Shown piece by piece: positions 24,801 to 34,944 of a stretch of DNA of 64,000 nt (positions within the stretch are counted from its first letter, which is position 1; every line of letters starts with the position of its first letter). Location of the stretch: positions 9,426,001 to 9,490,000 of the forward strand of contig JAJFZO010000609.1 in the NCBI GenBank assembly GCA_021397835.1, given 5' to 3'. Position numbers and translations under genes: made by a program. The notes below the pieces were generated by a model. That model had not been told where the DNA came from. It saw only the letters and a list, made by a program, of their open reading frames with translations, and did not search any database. The DNA is from Moringa oleifera (taxonomy: Eukaryota; Streptophyta; Magnoliopsida; Brassicales; Moringaceae).

Positions 24801-27053
24801 TTGATTTTTTTTCTTTTTTCTTAGTGTGTGTGCTTCAAGTGAGAGAGTGAAAGAGTCTTTATATAGGGGTTTTAAGTGAGAGAATAAGGGGAGGAGCCAT
24901 GCATGTGCGCCACATGCCTGCATGTGCGTCGTATGCAAAAGCAGATTCTGCACTGCCACATTGTCAAGTGACCAAGCAATGTGGCTTATTCAGTTGCATC
25001 GACGGGGGAATGATTAGGTCTAACGGGCTGACGTGGCAGGCAAACATGTACTGCTAATCGAGTTCCATTTTATTTATTTTTTTAAATAATTAAATTTATT
25101 TATTTATTTAATTTCTCCAAAAAGATAATTGCGATGTTATTCTTGGACTTGACTACGCATGGCATGGTCAGCGAGGCGAGCGTGTGGTAGACTTACATGG
25201 ATCTATTCCCTCCCTCTTTCACAAAAGTAGGGTGTCCGTTGTGGCTCAAACCCATTTAAGACATCACACTTTATATACAACCAAAGGGTTAATTTCTTTT
25301 AGACGTGGGATTCCATAAGGAAAGGGTATTTCTATGCACCTCTTAAAACCTTTCTTAAAATTCATTTATTTTTCAACAAACCCACATGAAATTCTAAGCC
25401 AAACTAACTTTGAACACGGCCAAATTACTATTATTACATCCTAAATTCTTGTGCTTATATAATCTTATTTTGCTTTGAAATCAACAAATCTGACATACAT
25501 GGTGAGATTTGCATTTTCAATTAGGATCTCATTAGATATGCAAGGAAATAGAATTTTTGATGCATCACCAACAAACAATATACCTCTAGACACAGGGAGA
25601 GATTTTTGATTAGCAATGGACATATTTTGCCTAACCTAACTAGCACGCACACCAATATAATAAATCATTGTCTTACATATGCCTAAAGAGAGACAAAATC
25701 TTAAATTAATAACCTCTGTTTGGATAGGTAATCAAGAAGTCTCTGAAAACAAAATCAATGCCTTTCAAATGATGGAATAACCCACCAACCAGTTGTGTGA
25801 TGATAACTGAATGGCTCTACCACATTTCCTATAGCATTTCAAATTGCAGCTCTATCATATAAATGGATAGCTTGAAAAGATAAGTAGCCATCATCATTTT
25901 CAGCCTTAGAAAATTAGTTTAAATTCAAAATTGTCCCCTCAAGTTTTGATGATCCTGTCACTGAATCACAGCAAATATTGTATTGGCACCATTCAACATT
26001 CAGTCTATAACTTCTCAACTAAAGGCAGTATATCATAATCTGATTGAACTAGCAATGGCTATCAAGTAAGAATACTCAAACAAATTGCAATTCGAAAACA
26101 TTTTACAGCAGAAGACCAGCCAAAAAACAACAAAGTAGCTAACAGACTTTAAATTAGAAGAAATGAAACTTCTCAAAATCAAAATAACACAAACCTCCCA
26201 TTTTGCCACGGAACCCCAGAGCAGCTGCCAGCTTGGCCATATCCCTCCTGGAGGCATATTCCATCACCAGCTTCCTCAAGAACTCATCATCGAACACTAG
26301 CCTCAACCCAAACCCCACAACCAACTGCAAGAACATCACCGCTTCTGCAGGACCCATTGTCCCGTTCTGCAACTCGCCATCCAACTGCGCCTTCCAGGTC
26401 TCGGCAACACCTTTGGCTTTCTCCACCACTCTCCGCGCGAATTGAGGCCCTTTCCCCTTTCCGGAATCCACCTCAGGGAACAGCGCCTGCACCAGCATCC
26501 CACACGCCCACCTCTTGTCCGTGACTCCACCTTTTAAGGTTTTCTGGGAAAGGAATTCTTCCACGGCGTCTAGAACCAGTCTTGGCGGGTCCACCGCTTC
26601 CAATATCGCCCCCGAGATCTCTGTCCTTAAGGAAACCGATTCTTTCCTCTTGGAGATTATAAATTTCAGCAGTCCGGAGGAATCCATCCTCCTGGAGAGA
26701 GATTTCAGTGACTCGGATATGTTCCCTCCCGATTTCTCCAGATTCTGGAACTCCGCAAGCGCGGATTCCTTCTGCTCATGGACCCGGGCTGCGGCGGTAG
26801 ACTCGCGCTCCGATATGGAGTTCTCGCGGAGGGAGAGGGACTCGAGGTTCCGCTGGGAATCGGATTGGAAGGATTGAAGCTTTAATTCGAGGGTTTGTGA
26901 TTTCTGCGATAGGGTATCCTGGAGAGAAGCGAAGTGGTCGGACAGAGTAGTAAATAATTGGGTGCAGGATGACAGGATGGTCTTTTGGGTCTCCAGGTCC
27001 TGGAAGAACTTCTGCACCCTGTCTGTGCTGTCATTGGCGGCTAGCTCCGCCAT
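15820..27053 (-). CDS. FRIGIDA-like protein with a 9.5-kb retrotransposon-bearing intron
   Basis: FRIGIDA-like proteins are plant nuclear coiled-coil proteins; the founding members support FRIGIDA-dependent activation of the flowering repressor FLC. Exons on the minus strand are 27053-26195, 16687-16512 and 16398-15820, giving 537 residues, close to Arabidopsis FRL4a. GT-AG junctions keep frame: GKMG-GAT joins to IVDELVKSRKEIEA, reconstructing the FRIGIDA motif seen in homologues. Residues about 10-110 are predicted coiled coil (LFTTLSDHFASLQ). The FRIGIDA core continues through VVGFGLRLVFDDEFLRKLV, FAFEAGLTERFAPVPLLKSY and IKAIIKCVEDHKL, followed by a KAEKKK basic patch and a Gly/Ser/Tyr/Pro-rich tail. 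I chose the ATG at 27053 (good AATGGCG context); the longer frame upstream lacks an ATG. Intron 1 (16688-26194) contains two broken copia elements. Whether it is still spliced efficiently is unknown, but the exons are intact. The specific FRL subgroup is not certain; FRL4-like is the closest by memory. Confidence 0.9.
16688..18817. other. FRIGIDA-like intron 1, left part
   Basis: About 2.1 kb of ordinary intron-like sequence on the 3' side of intron 1. No protein-coding similarity and no LTR sequence is visible; it ends where copia gag homology begins at about 18818. Confidence 0.55.
18824..19459 (+). pseudogene. Copia gag-protease fragment (degenerate)
   Basis: The open frame starting at the ATG at 18854 has 201 residues and extends upstream to about 18824. 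It contains the gag C-terminal region, a Lys/Asn/Gln-rich linker and a zinc-knuckle relic at CYIYNKPNHMTKNC. In the relic the second Cys of the C-x2-C-x4-H-x4-C pattern is Tyr and the usual Gly before His is Asn. The protease active-site motif VDTGASRHV follows. The frame then stops at a TGA. The missing zinc-knuckle cysteine and the stop indicate a dead copy. Confidence 0.8.
19460..22320 (+). pseudogene. Degenerate copia pol: integrase, reverse transcriptase, RNase H relics
   Basis: Integrase homology lies at about 19840-20600 but is split by several stops and shifts. Reverse transcriptase relics at 20939-21199 include FFDTCSPISRITSIRVL and EEEIYMDQLE, followed by a broken copy of the YGLKQAP motif near 21210-21235. 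RNase H relics (about 21750-22290) end with LTKELAREKVF. The number of in-frame stops rules out a functional polyprotein. No part is called intact. Confidence 0.75.
22866..23770 (+). repeat. Copia 3' LTR (905 bp)
   Basis: Starts TGTTGAAAAATAAATGAA after a polypurine tract and ends AGAAGCAACA; TGTTG and CAACA are 5-bp inverted ends. It has a TATATAAAG box (about 23401-23410). The opposite-strand partner at 24468-25378 aligns along the full length by eye with point differences and small indels. Confidence 0.85.
23771..25378 (-). mobile_element. Second copia copy: 5' LTR plus gag N-terminal half, minus strand
   Basis: The minus-strand LTR runs 25378-24468 (911 bp), followed directly by gag (24467-23771). 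Gag contains KKFSFEGAHFKRWRQKM and MKNVAYVINTD, typical of copia gag N termini, and overlaps the gag of the plus-strand copy (KKFAVSRYMRFMMTGD). It is cut off at about 23771 by the end of the plus-strand LTR. Its remaining gag, pol and 3' LTR are absent from the window. Internal stops occur, for example after KEIWETL. Confidence 0.8.
24468..25378 (-). repeat. Copia 5' LTR of minus-strand copy (911 bp)
   Basis: In minus-strand sense it begins TGTTGAAAAATAAATGAATT (25378) and ends AAAAGCAGCA (24468), the last bases being a one-base variant of CAACA. A CTATATAAAGAC promoter element lies near 24855-24866. It is the same family as the LTR at 22866-23770. Confidence 0.82.
25379..26194. other. FRIGIDA-like intron 1, right part
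   Basis: About 0.8 kb of host intron between the outer LTR edge and exon 1 of the FRIGIDA-like gene. No coding similarity seen. Confidence 0.55.
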
Positions 27054-27111
27054 TGCTGGATGGTTCCGCAAGAACGATGTGGTTTCTCTCAAACTCAGCA
27101 AGGTTTCAGAA

Positions 27112-27127
27112 AAACCCTAAACCCTAG
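27112..27127 (-). promoter_or_regulatory. Double telo-box in the FRIGIDA-like 5' region
   Basis: AAACCCTAAACCCTAG is two telomere-repeat units, 59 bp upstream of the ATG. Telo-boxes occur in plant promoters and are bound by TRB/AZF-type factors that can recruit Polycomb. Function here is inferred. Confidence 0.5.
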
Positions 27128-29255
27128 ATAGAGGAAGAGGAAGATGCGTCATCATCGGGTATTATCACTCTAGGAATCCGTTTATCAATTTTTGTTCCAG
27201 ACGGATTTTGTCATCATCTCCTCCCCTGAGCGCCCAGAAACGCGGAACAAGTTCAACGACATCGTTTCAAATCGGAAATAATACTACAAATAAACCACTA
27301 AATTGAGCAGGATGTGAAAGTTTAATTTGTGGCTTAAATAATTTAATTTAACTTGGTTTGTTGACATTTCATTTACTTTTGGATTTCGTTTTATTTTATA
27401 TTTTTAAACATATATTTTTATTAAATAAATTTCATCATTTAAAAAATAATAAATTAAATTTCAATTATCCATTTAAAATTTTCTAAATAAAAAATTTTAT
27501 ACAATGAATTTTAATTTAAAATTTTTTAAATATATAAAAAATATTTATACTGTTATTATAATAAAATTATATAATTTTTTAAGCATTAAAATTAAAAAAA
27601 ATCATAATTTTAAAAATTATAAAAAATAATTTATAAATAAAAATATTCAGATTTTTTAAAAAACTTAAAATAAAATGTAAAATTTATGTGAATTTTTAAA
27701 AATATTTTTATAATAAAAATATTTTTAATTTTTTAAAATAATTTAAATTAATGTTCAATTGATATAAATTAATAATTTAAAATTTAATTTATTATTTTTA
27801 AAACATTAAAATTTATTCATTAATAAAAAAATATAATTTAAAATGTAATAAAATATTTTTTTTTGGTTGGTGGCTCGTATTTTCATGTGACTGAGATTCT
27901 TGCCGTCCTTCTTTTGTCCTTTTATTGTCACTGCACTAATTTTTTAATTTTTATTTTCATTTTTTTAAAACAAATAAGTATTGACCTCAAAATTTATCCC
28001 AAATTTCTTTAATTTATTGTCAAAAAATTGATCCAAAAATCAAATTAGCTTATGTAAGATGAACTATAAAGCCCTACAATATATAAATCAAGATTTTCTG
28101 TATGCAACTGCTTAATTTTTTTAAAAAATAAATAATTTAATATTTCACAAAATTTATTTTCATGAATATGCATGGATTTAATGATCTCACATTGTTTGTG
28201 TTATTGGTGCTATCTTTTCAAGTTTATCATGATTTAAATATTTTAAAAAATATATTTAGATTTTGAATAAACGTTACCTAAAATAGTGAGTCTTTTTTTT
28301 TAAAAAAAACAAGGTTTAATTTTTCAAATTTTTTAAAACAAATTTAAATTTATTAATTATATTTAAATTAATTTTTTATCCACAAAAATTATAAAAATTT
28401 AAGAATATTTTTATTATTGAAATATTTAAAATTACTAAAATAAATTATATTTTTCATTTTGTGTTTACTTTTTAAATTTACAAAAAATTTTACTTATGAA
28501 TTATTGTTTATAAATTATTTTTAAAAATATTTTAATAATATAATTTTTAAAAAATATTTTCAGTATTAATAACAGTTTAAATTTAAAAGTTTTCAAATGA
28601 AAATTTACAAAAAAAAAGAAACACTATTTTGAATATATTTAATTTTTTAATTTTTTAATAAAAATTTATTTCATCTAAAATTATTTATTTAAAAATCAAG
28701 AGTTTGTTTGAAAAGAAGGGATAAATCTCATAGTTTTATGTAACAATTTATTTTAAAACTTTTTTATTTATCAAATTATAAATTTTTATTAAAAAATTAT
28801 TATTAAAACCAGCAGCAGTTATACAGTAATTTAAAATTGAAATAATATATATCCACCAGTTGAAACAAATATGAGACTCATATAAAGTTTAGAAATTTGA
28901 TTATTATGTTGTTTCATCCAGTAACTCAACTAGCTGCAAAAATGAATCAATGGAGTTTTCTTATCCTGGAAAAGCTCACATGCTAATGGGGTTCAGGTTC
29001 TGCTGAAGCATCTGATCTTATAGTGATGAATAAAGCAAAAAGCAAATGGCAACAGCCAAGCTTTCACATCTTACACTAGACCTACAGAAACCAGATTAGA
29101 AATTAACAGCTAGCTAGATCGAGATCTTCACATCTCTCTTCAGTACCATTTTCTGTATTCTCAGATCTGGGAAATACAAGCACTGGAGGTGGAAGATCAA
29201 CAATACTCGCAAACTCATATACAGTCAAACCTGCCTGGGTTATCTCTATCTTGCT
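27128..29255. other. AT-rich intergenic region
   Basis: A short promoter-like stretch to about 27300, then about 1.5 kb of extremely AT-rich low-complexity sequence with poly-T/poly-A runs, then the 3' flank of the next minus-strand gene. No gene recognised. Confidence 0.55.
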
Positions 29256-29570
29256 TTATGATGCTGTTTTCTGTGGAAAGATTCTGGAAGGATCAGCAAA
29301 CCGGACGGAGAATGAACGGGAGAGGTTATCGGGCTCATCCCAGGTACACCCTTGATCGAAATTCTGGGAGTAGGTGCACGGATCATAAGGGACCTGAAAA
29401 TGCCCTGGAGACTCAAAAATCCTTCTCTTCTCCTTCTTGAACTTCAGCCACCACACTTTCCATGTTGGGTTCTTTGGTGCTAAGCCAGACAGTGCGCTTG
29501 CAGACAGAATATCTTCTTGGTCTAGAGGGACGGCTTTACTGCCTGAACTGCACCACGTTTTGATGTCCAT
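29256..29570 (-). CDS. Small conserved-looking plant protein of unknown function (104 aa)
   Basis: A single-exon frame. The ATG at 29570 starts MDIKTWCSSGSKAVPLD; the longer frame upstream runs through the likely TATA region and lacks a true ATG. The protein is soluble-looking, with a basic Trp-rich centre (NPTWKVWWLKFKKEKRRIF), then VPYDPCTYSQNFDQG and a C-terminal DNLSRSFSVRFADPSRI. The YDP-x-TYSQNFDQG pattern and the SRSFS-x-RFADPSR block look like conserved motifs, and I have the impression of a plant-only family, but I cannot name it or a function. A TATA-like box (CATATAAG, 29672-29679, minus) lies about 100 bp upstream. No signal peptide or membrane segment. Confidence 0.72.
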   Translation of the reverse strand: MDIKTWCSSGSKAVPLDQEDILSASALSGLAPKNPTWKVWWLKFKKEKRRIFESPGHFQVPYDPCTYSQNFDQGCTWDEPDNLSRSFSVRFADPSRIFPQKTAS

Positions 29571-29671
29571 TGCAGCAGAAGACCAGCAAGGTTTGGCTGC
29601 TGAACTGAAGCCGGAGAGGACCCTGGATTGGCCAACCAGAGAGAGTGAAAAGTGGGTGTAAGTGAGCCCAC

Positions 29672-29679
29672 TTATATGA
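29672..29679 (-). promoter_or_regulatory. TATA-like box of the 104-aa protein gene
   Basis: CATATAAG on the minus strand, about 100 bp upstream of the ATG at 29570. Its position argues against using an upstream start for this gene. Confidence 0.45.
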
Positions 29680-31189
29680 ACAGAATACACATGGGTCCTG
29701 TTAGAATAAGGCAGCTTTTGCGGCTTGAATGGTCCAAGTTTGCTTGCCCGTTCGGCTCAATTTGAAAGTAAATACCCACATGGTTGAAACCTGCCCAAGT
29801 TTTATATATCTATTTGTTTTTGTTGATAAATGGATCCCATTTGATTTTTTTATCATATTAAGCATGCATTAATGCACATGAGACTGCAATTTTGATCAGA
29901 TTTCATTGTTAAGCTCGTTGAGTTTGGCTTTCGCTGCTTGGTCTGCAAAGTAATGATAGCTTGTTTAGCAGTTCTCAACCAAGATTAGTGATTATGGGTT
30001 AAAATTGGTAAGATAAGAAGGAATAAAGGAGAAAAGAAGGATACCCAACATCTTTTGCAGCAGTAGAAAGCAAAATCAGAATCTGATTCACCCTCCTGGA
30101 CATGTAAGAGTATGGTTCTCAAGCAAGTGAATTGCAGGCATAGGCACCAAATTAGCAAATTCAGGAAAGTAGAAACAAAATGGAATATGACTGATTTTAG
30201 AGACCTTAAAATATTCTTACAGACTTGGAGCTCCTCCAGCTAAGGGTAATCTTTCAAGAAGTGAAATCATGACGGAGAAGATAGGTCTCTTAGTCCCGGT
30301 TGATGCTTAATCAGACAACAGAAGAATTGGCCAAACCAAAGCTCCTTACCCATTAAACCCTTTAGAGAGTGCGGAGATAGATAACTTTTAACTTCTTTTT
30401 TCTCTATCTTTATGAAAAGCTTAATGCCTGTTGGTGTTTTCCTTTTCAACTTATGTGAATTAAGGGGGTAATTTTCTGCATTTATGGCCATGGAAGAGCC
30501 TCATGAATTACCTTATAAATCATAGTTTCAAGTCATGAGTCCCTCCAGTCCAGCCAGTTAGAGGACCTTGATCTTAATCATTCCCTTTCTTTTTCATCTA
30601 CAGTGATCAATGGTTCTGCTGTAATACCAAAATTGATCCTTTCCAATCAGAATTGGTTTGTTTTTGTTATGAGTTAAAAGAAGTACAACAAAAGAACTCA
30701 CACAGCTGGCCAATTTATTTGAAGCACAACACAAGAAATTCTTTTAATAAAAAAAATTACAGTGGGGAAAGAAACCCCACAATTCCCTCAATTGTAAAAT
30801 GTATAGAATTGTTTATCATTCAAATATTAATAGTGAGATCAAAATAATCATCTAAATTATGACACTGGTCTGGTAATATGGTAATTTGTGATAATTTAAT
30901 AAAATTTATAATTAAAATATTAAATTTTAATTTTTTTATTTTTCACATTAACATATTAAATTATCAAAATATCATTTTTTTAATGATTTAGTAAAAGCTC
31001 AATACTGAGATTATCAGAATATCTTGATCTGAACTCAAGATATAAAAATAACTATGATCGATCAATTTACTAAAAGAATAAAAAAGATACAAGATTTCTG
31101 CAGTTTCCCCAACTGGGTTGAATCCTTTATGGAGAATATACGTTAAAAGAATTTCACTACATCAAAAACATCGAGAATCAGGAACCAAA
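29680..31189. other. Intergenic, no gene recognised
   Basis: Upstream region of the 104-aa protein gene and 3' flank of the arabinogalactan peptide gene. Frames at 30267-30491 and 30653-30847 have no family resemblance. AT-rich toward 30850-31000. Confidence 0.5.
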
Positions 31190-31488
31190 TCAATGCAAGA
31201 GATAAGTAACAGCAAGGGCCACCATGAGGAGGAGGTAAGCGATCCCTTGATCGATAGCTGTACCTGTAAGAAACAACAACAAAGATGAGAACTTTGAAAA
31301 AGGATACCCACGAGAACAAAAGAGGGGAAACTTAAACAAGAGAAAGAAAATTGACAGAGAATTATCGCCGTACCGTCACTGGACGGACCGTCTGCTGCAG
31401 GTGACGGAGCCATGGCCTGCGCATGGGTAAGCCGCAACAGTGCCAAGAAGAAGAACCAAAAAAGAGCAAGCATCCTCGCTGGGCTCAT
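31190..31488 (-). CDS. Arabinogalactan peptide (AGP16/20/22-type), GPI-anchored
   Basis: Two exons, 31488-31374 and 31263-31190, joined in frame (GAC-G/GT-ACA), encode 62 residues. Residues 1 to about 25 form a signal peptide (MLALFWFFFLALLRLTHAQA). The mature core AMAPSPAADGPSSDGT carries the Ala-Pro/Ser-Pro dipeptides that become hydroxyproline and carry arabinogalactan. The end, AIDQGIAYLLLMVALAVTYL, is the GPI-addition signal. The SDGT-x-IDQGIAYLLM block is the hallmark of the AG peptide group that includes Arabidopsis AGP16, AGP20 and AGP22. The protein would be processed to a very short cell-surface proteoglycan peptide. The start at 31488 is the first true ATG. The 5' flank is GC-rich near 31650-31740 with a TATA-like TTTATATTTA (about 31628-31637). 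Confidence 0.9.
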
Positions 31489-33532
31489 TTTCTGATGAAT
31501 ATACACCCACAGAAATTCGAGAAATCAGAAGAAACCCAAAGGGTATTGATTGATTGATCGAGAGGAATTAAAACGGTTGAAGGGGAAATTGTAGTGAGGA
31601 ACTGGAGGAGGAAGACCGTTGTGGTGTAAATATAAATGTGCGAGAGGTCCGGGGGGGCTCAGGCGAGAAGCACGCGTAGTTTCCCAGAAAGTGCAAGGGT
31701 TTAAGGAGAGTGAGAGCGAAGGGAACGCGCTAGGGCCGCGAGATTATTTTGACTCGGTAGGCTGCTGAGGCTGACTTGAACAGGGAAAGCCACTTAATTT
31801 ACGTTTGTTTACAGTTACTTAAAACAGAATAGACTTTTTGGGAAAGCCAAAGTCGTGTATTCTTTTATCTCATATAATTAATTAAATTTTTATATTTTAA
31901 AAATAAAAAATTAATTTTTATTTTTTTATTTATTTAAAAAATTTGTATTATTTTATACGTTAAAATAGATGCAACAACAGTAAATTATATCTAACTTGTG
32001 CTGTATTATTGGCCGGCTTTGAAATCTCCATATTAAACCAGTTGCCCAAACTCAAACAAGGGTATTAATTTATGCTTAAGAAGGAGAAGACGAGCATCTA
32101 GAGGTTGTCAATATAGGAGAAGAGATCTTTGAGGCTGTCAAATGGATGGCATTAGTAAGAGGGATGCTGTCATGATCTGTAATTTTCATGTGAGAAAACT
32201 TGTTCTTGTCTCAGATTAGAAGGTCAAAGTGGTTGCTGTATTTGATTACGCTGCCTGGTTAGAACGTTCTTGGCCGCAGACCATTTGACCATATAGTAGA
32301 TGTCGTTCTCGAATTGTCTTAGTAGGTGTCATAGAAATTATATTTTTTACATTTAGTTATAGTTTTAAGGCTTTTTAAATATTAGCTTGATTTATGTACA
32401 AGAAATAAACATGTGTGAAATAATGATAAAATCCTGCAAGTAAAGTAAGAAGGGTGGCTGATTGATGGAGGATTCTCCATCAATTTAATTAATAAATAAA
32501 TTGAAAAAAATAATGATATAAAAGATAGTGTGTATTTTAAAACTTAATCGAGATTTTTATAGTGAGATTTATGTTCAATTTGATTATTTTGATCATGTGA
32601 TTTGAAATCGTGGGTAGAGTTGATTGTTTGGTATCATCAAAATTGTTTGGTAAGTTTCTTATCTTTTGTTAGCTAACTTAATGTAATTGTATCAAAAATA
32701 CATTAATTCAGTGAGTTGTGCCTTTCCAATTCTGAACCAATTATTATTTTGAAAAAAAAAAAAAACTATCCAATTCAGCTCCATAACAATCTACATTATT
32801 TTTATTTTGGGGAATTGAAATGTAATATAACTCAAATCCACATATACTTGCATAAAATCTTATTCAAATAAGGAAAAATTAAAAAACAGATTTCGAGGCA
32901 AACTCAGCCTCTAAAGTGATTATGGTTGCATGACGGCCTAGCTAAGTCCAGTTAAATCTGTATTTACCCTTAAACCTTTCAATCATCAGTGCAAAAATTA
33001 AAATCCTTTCAGCCCATTGAGCAAGGCAACAAGATCCACATTCCTCTGTCTTATGGGCTACCCAAGAGATCAGATTCAGACAGGGATAGGAAGATAGTGG
33101 GTACCTGTTCATGGGTGACAGACCTGCGAAGCCCAGAAAACCTTGTATTCCATACCCAATTAGATGTGTCTGAATCTGTACAAGTTGTCTGCAACCATCC
33201 TAAAGAACAGCAACGTGGGTCAACATTCTGACGAGATCAAGCATCAGCTGCTAGTCCTCTCTTTTCGTGGCTCCCCCACCTCCTCTAAGCGAGGCCTTTT
33301 TCTTATCAGCTCATTGTCTAGAAAGAAGACAAACCATCCAAAGGCATTCACCATCAAAGAAGTATCTAAGCTTTTCTAGATTTTGCTTTTGCACCTACAA
33401 GCCCACCTTCTCTCCCAATCAAACCACGCAGGCTATATAAAAGGACCCACCACTCAGCTGGACGACGGTGCTCTCTGGCCTTTTTCCTTATGCCAAGTGG
33501 CACCTGTCAGCATCATACCCATCTAGATATCA

Positions 33533-33559
33533 CCACGTGGCATAATGGTCTTACGTGGC
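33533..33559 (+). promoter_or_regulatory. Paired ACGT elements (ABRE/G-box) upstream of the 84-aa protein gene
   Basis: CCACGTGG (33533-33540) and ACGTGGC (33553-33559) are spaced 20 bp apart, about 280 bp upstream of the proximal TATA-like box at 33831. Pairs of ABRE-type sites are typical of ABA-responsive promoters. Inferred only. Confidence 0.45.
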
Positions 33560-33830
33560 ATGATGTGAGGGGATCTGATCTTGCTTGGGGACTGTGCCAA
33601 TAGAAGCTTGTCCTATCGTATTGCCTCCTAGTGTGGACAAGTGTAGCCGAAGTGGGTGGCTCGTCTTTCAGACAGATTTCATAGCTTCAAGAAGCACACG
33701 AACACATAAACAACCGCATTAAAGCTTCGCTGGGAAAAATAAAAAAAAGGCAAACCCTTTATGGAGGGGGGTCAACCTAAGATGCCCTTACCCGAAAACT
33801 TTACTTGGCCACCTTCCTTTCTTTGCTTCT

Positions 33831-33836
33831 TATAAT
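33831..33836 (+). promoter_or_regulatory. TATA-like box of the 84-aa protein gene
   Basis: TATAAT at 33831, about 100 bp upstream of the ATG at 33932; the intervening sequence is a plausible leader. Confidence 0.4.
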
Positions 33837-33931
33837 ACCATCTTAACCCACAGATTCTTCTCTTTTTAAGCCTTTCCTCACATAACACTACAAAAACCAT
33901 CAGAAAGAGGAGATCAAGAAAGAAGAAACGA

Positions 33932-34186
33932 ATGTGTTATGCAAGTTTGCCATCGGTTAACCCTCGGGTTTTGGTGGTACAAGGCAGATGGTTTAGTCTC
34001 TTGCAGGCTTCGGCTGTCACCGGAAGTCCTGCACCGACAAGGGTGGCTGCAGACGGTGGTGGAGGTGGCTCGACAAAGCAGTGCGTGTGTTCCCCCACAA
34101 GGCACCCAGGGTCCTTCCGGTGCAGGCACCACCACGCTGAGTATGTTTGGGGCAGGACAATCATAAAGCCTAAGAAATCAGTTTGA
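33932..34186 (+). CDS. Small Cys/His-motif protein (serine-rich-protein-like), 84 aa
   Basis: Intronless. N terminus MCYASLPSVNPRVLVVQGRW, then a Gly-rich stretch (residues about 42-47) and the core CVCSPTRHPGSFRCRHHH, and a basic end. The core fits C-x-C-x4-H-x5-C-x2-H. I recognise this as a plant family usually annotated as serine-rich-protein related; no biochemical role is known to me. The same core is encoded by the gene at 40122-40361 on the other strand. The Cys/His spacing could bind a metal ion, but this is inference. No signal peptide or membrane segment. Upstream TATA and paired ACGT elements suggest a regulated promoter. Overlapping frames on both strands are shadows of this GC-rich gene. 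Confidence 0.8.
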   Translation: MCYASLPSVNPRVLVVQGRWFSLLQASAVTGSPAPTRVAADGGGGGSTKQCVCSPTRHPGSFRCRHHHAEYVWGRTIIKPKKSV

Positions 34187-34944
34187 AGCCCTTCTGCAAG
34201 TGTGCTTCCAAAGAAGATGTCATGGGTACAACGTTATGCACACTAGCTCCCCTGTTTGTTCAGCTTCTGTTGCTGTCTTTGAATGCAAAAGGTAGTTGTG
34301 TGAATATCTAAATAACTGATTAGACAAACAGTGTACATCGCAAACCCATCTCAATCATTTCAATCATCAAGAAGAGCCTTGAAACAAAGCGTAGTATGTT
34401 TAGTGAAACCAAAATTGGGATATGGTCACACCTCATAAAAAGATATACTCATCATCTCACAATAGAATCCAGAAACAGAAAAGATTAACTCAACAGCAGA
34501 AGAACCATGTTGCCCTGTTTGATGAACTTAGATTACATGCAATATATAGGCACAGAATAGAAAATAATTTTTATTGCTCATAATCCTCGTGACTTTGTTG
34601 AAATTTAAAGGTTAGAGCAGAAAAACTCATTCATCATATTGAATTTAACAGACAATCTCTTCGTATGCAATCTCTCCATATCACTTTGCATATATACAAC
34701 CAATGGTTCTCCTGAGAAATTGAACTCGATGTTTATATAATGTAATCAAAGGACATAGATTGTTTCCAACCTAAAAGTGACCCGCATTAACACAACGAAA
34801 TAATTCTACAGTACTGTTCCCAAGGGCTACTAGAAGAATAGCAGCTTTTAGCTCCAAGCACCCAACACCCCAAATCTATGCCCGGGTTCTGCAGTTCCAG
34901 TTTGTCATTGAGATACATGCATATTTATCCTTATACCGCACACA
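34187..34944. other. Convergent 3' region between the 84-aa gene and LEA_2 gene
   Basis: 3' UTR-like sequences of two convergent genes. Nothing else seen. Confidence 0.5.

Larger units (their letters stand above)
31489..33931. other. Intergenic between divergent AG peptide and Cys/His-motif genes
   Basis: About 250 bp of GC-richer promoter next to the AG peptide gene, then AT-rich spacer. From about 33400 it is promoter-like with a TATATAAAAG box (33434-33443) and ACGT elements. Frames at 32989-33231 and 33164-33379 overlap each other and show no family similarity. Confidence 0.5.

Noticed and set aside
27054..27101. Upstream extension of the FRIGIDA-like protein
   Set aside because: The extension begins at a TTG codon; the first ATG with good context is at 27053.
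33914..34166. Three further frames overlapping the 84-aa Cys/His-motif gene
   Set aside because: They are other-frame shadows of a short GC-rich gene; only one frame carries the family motif.
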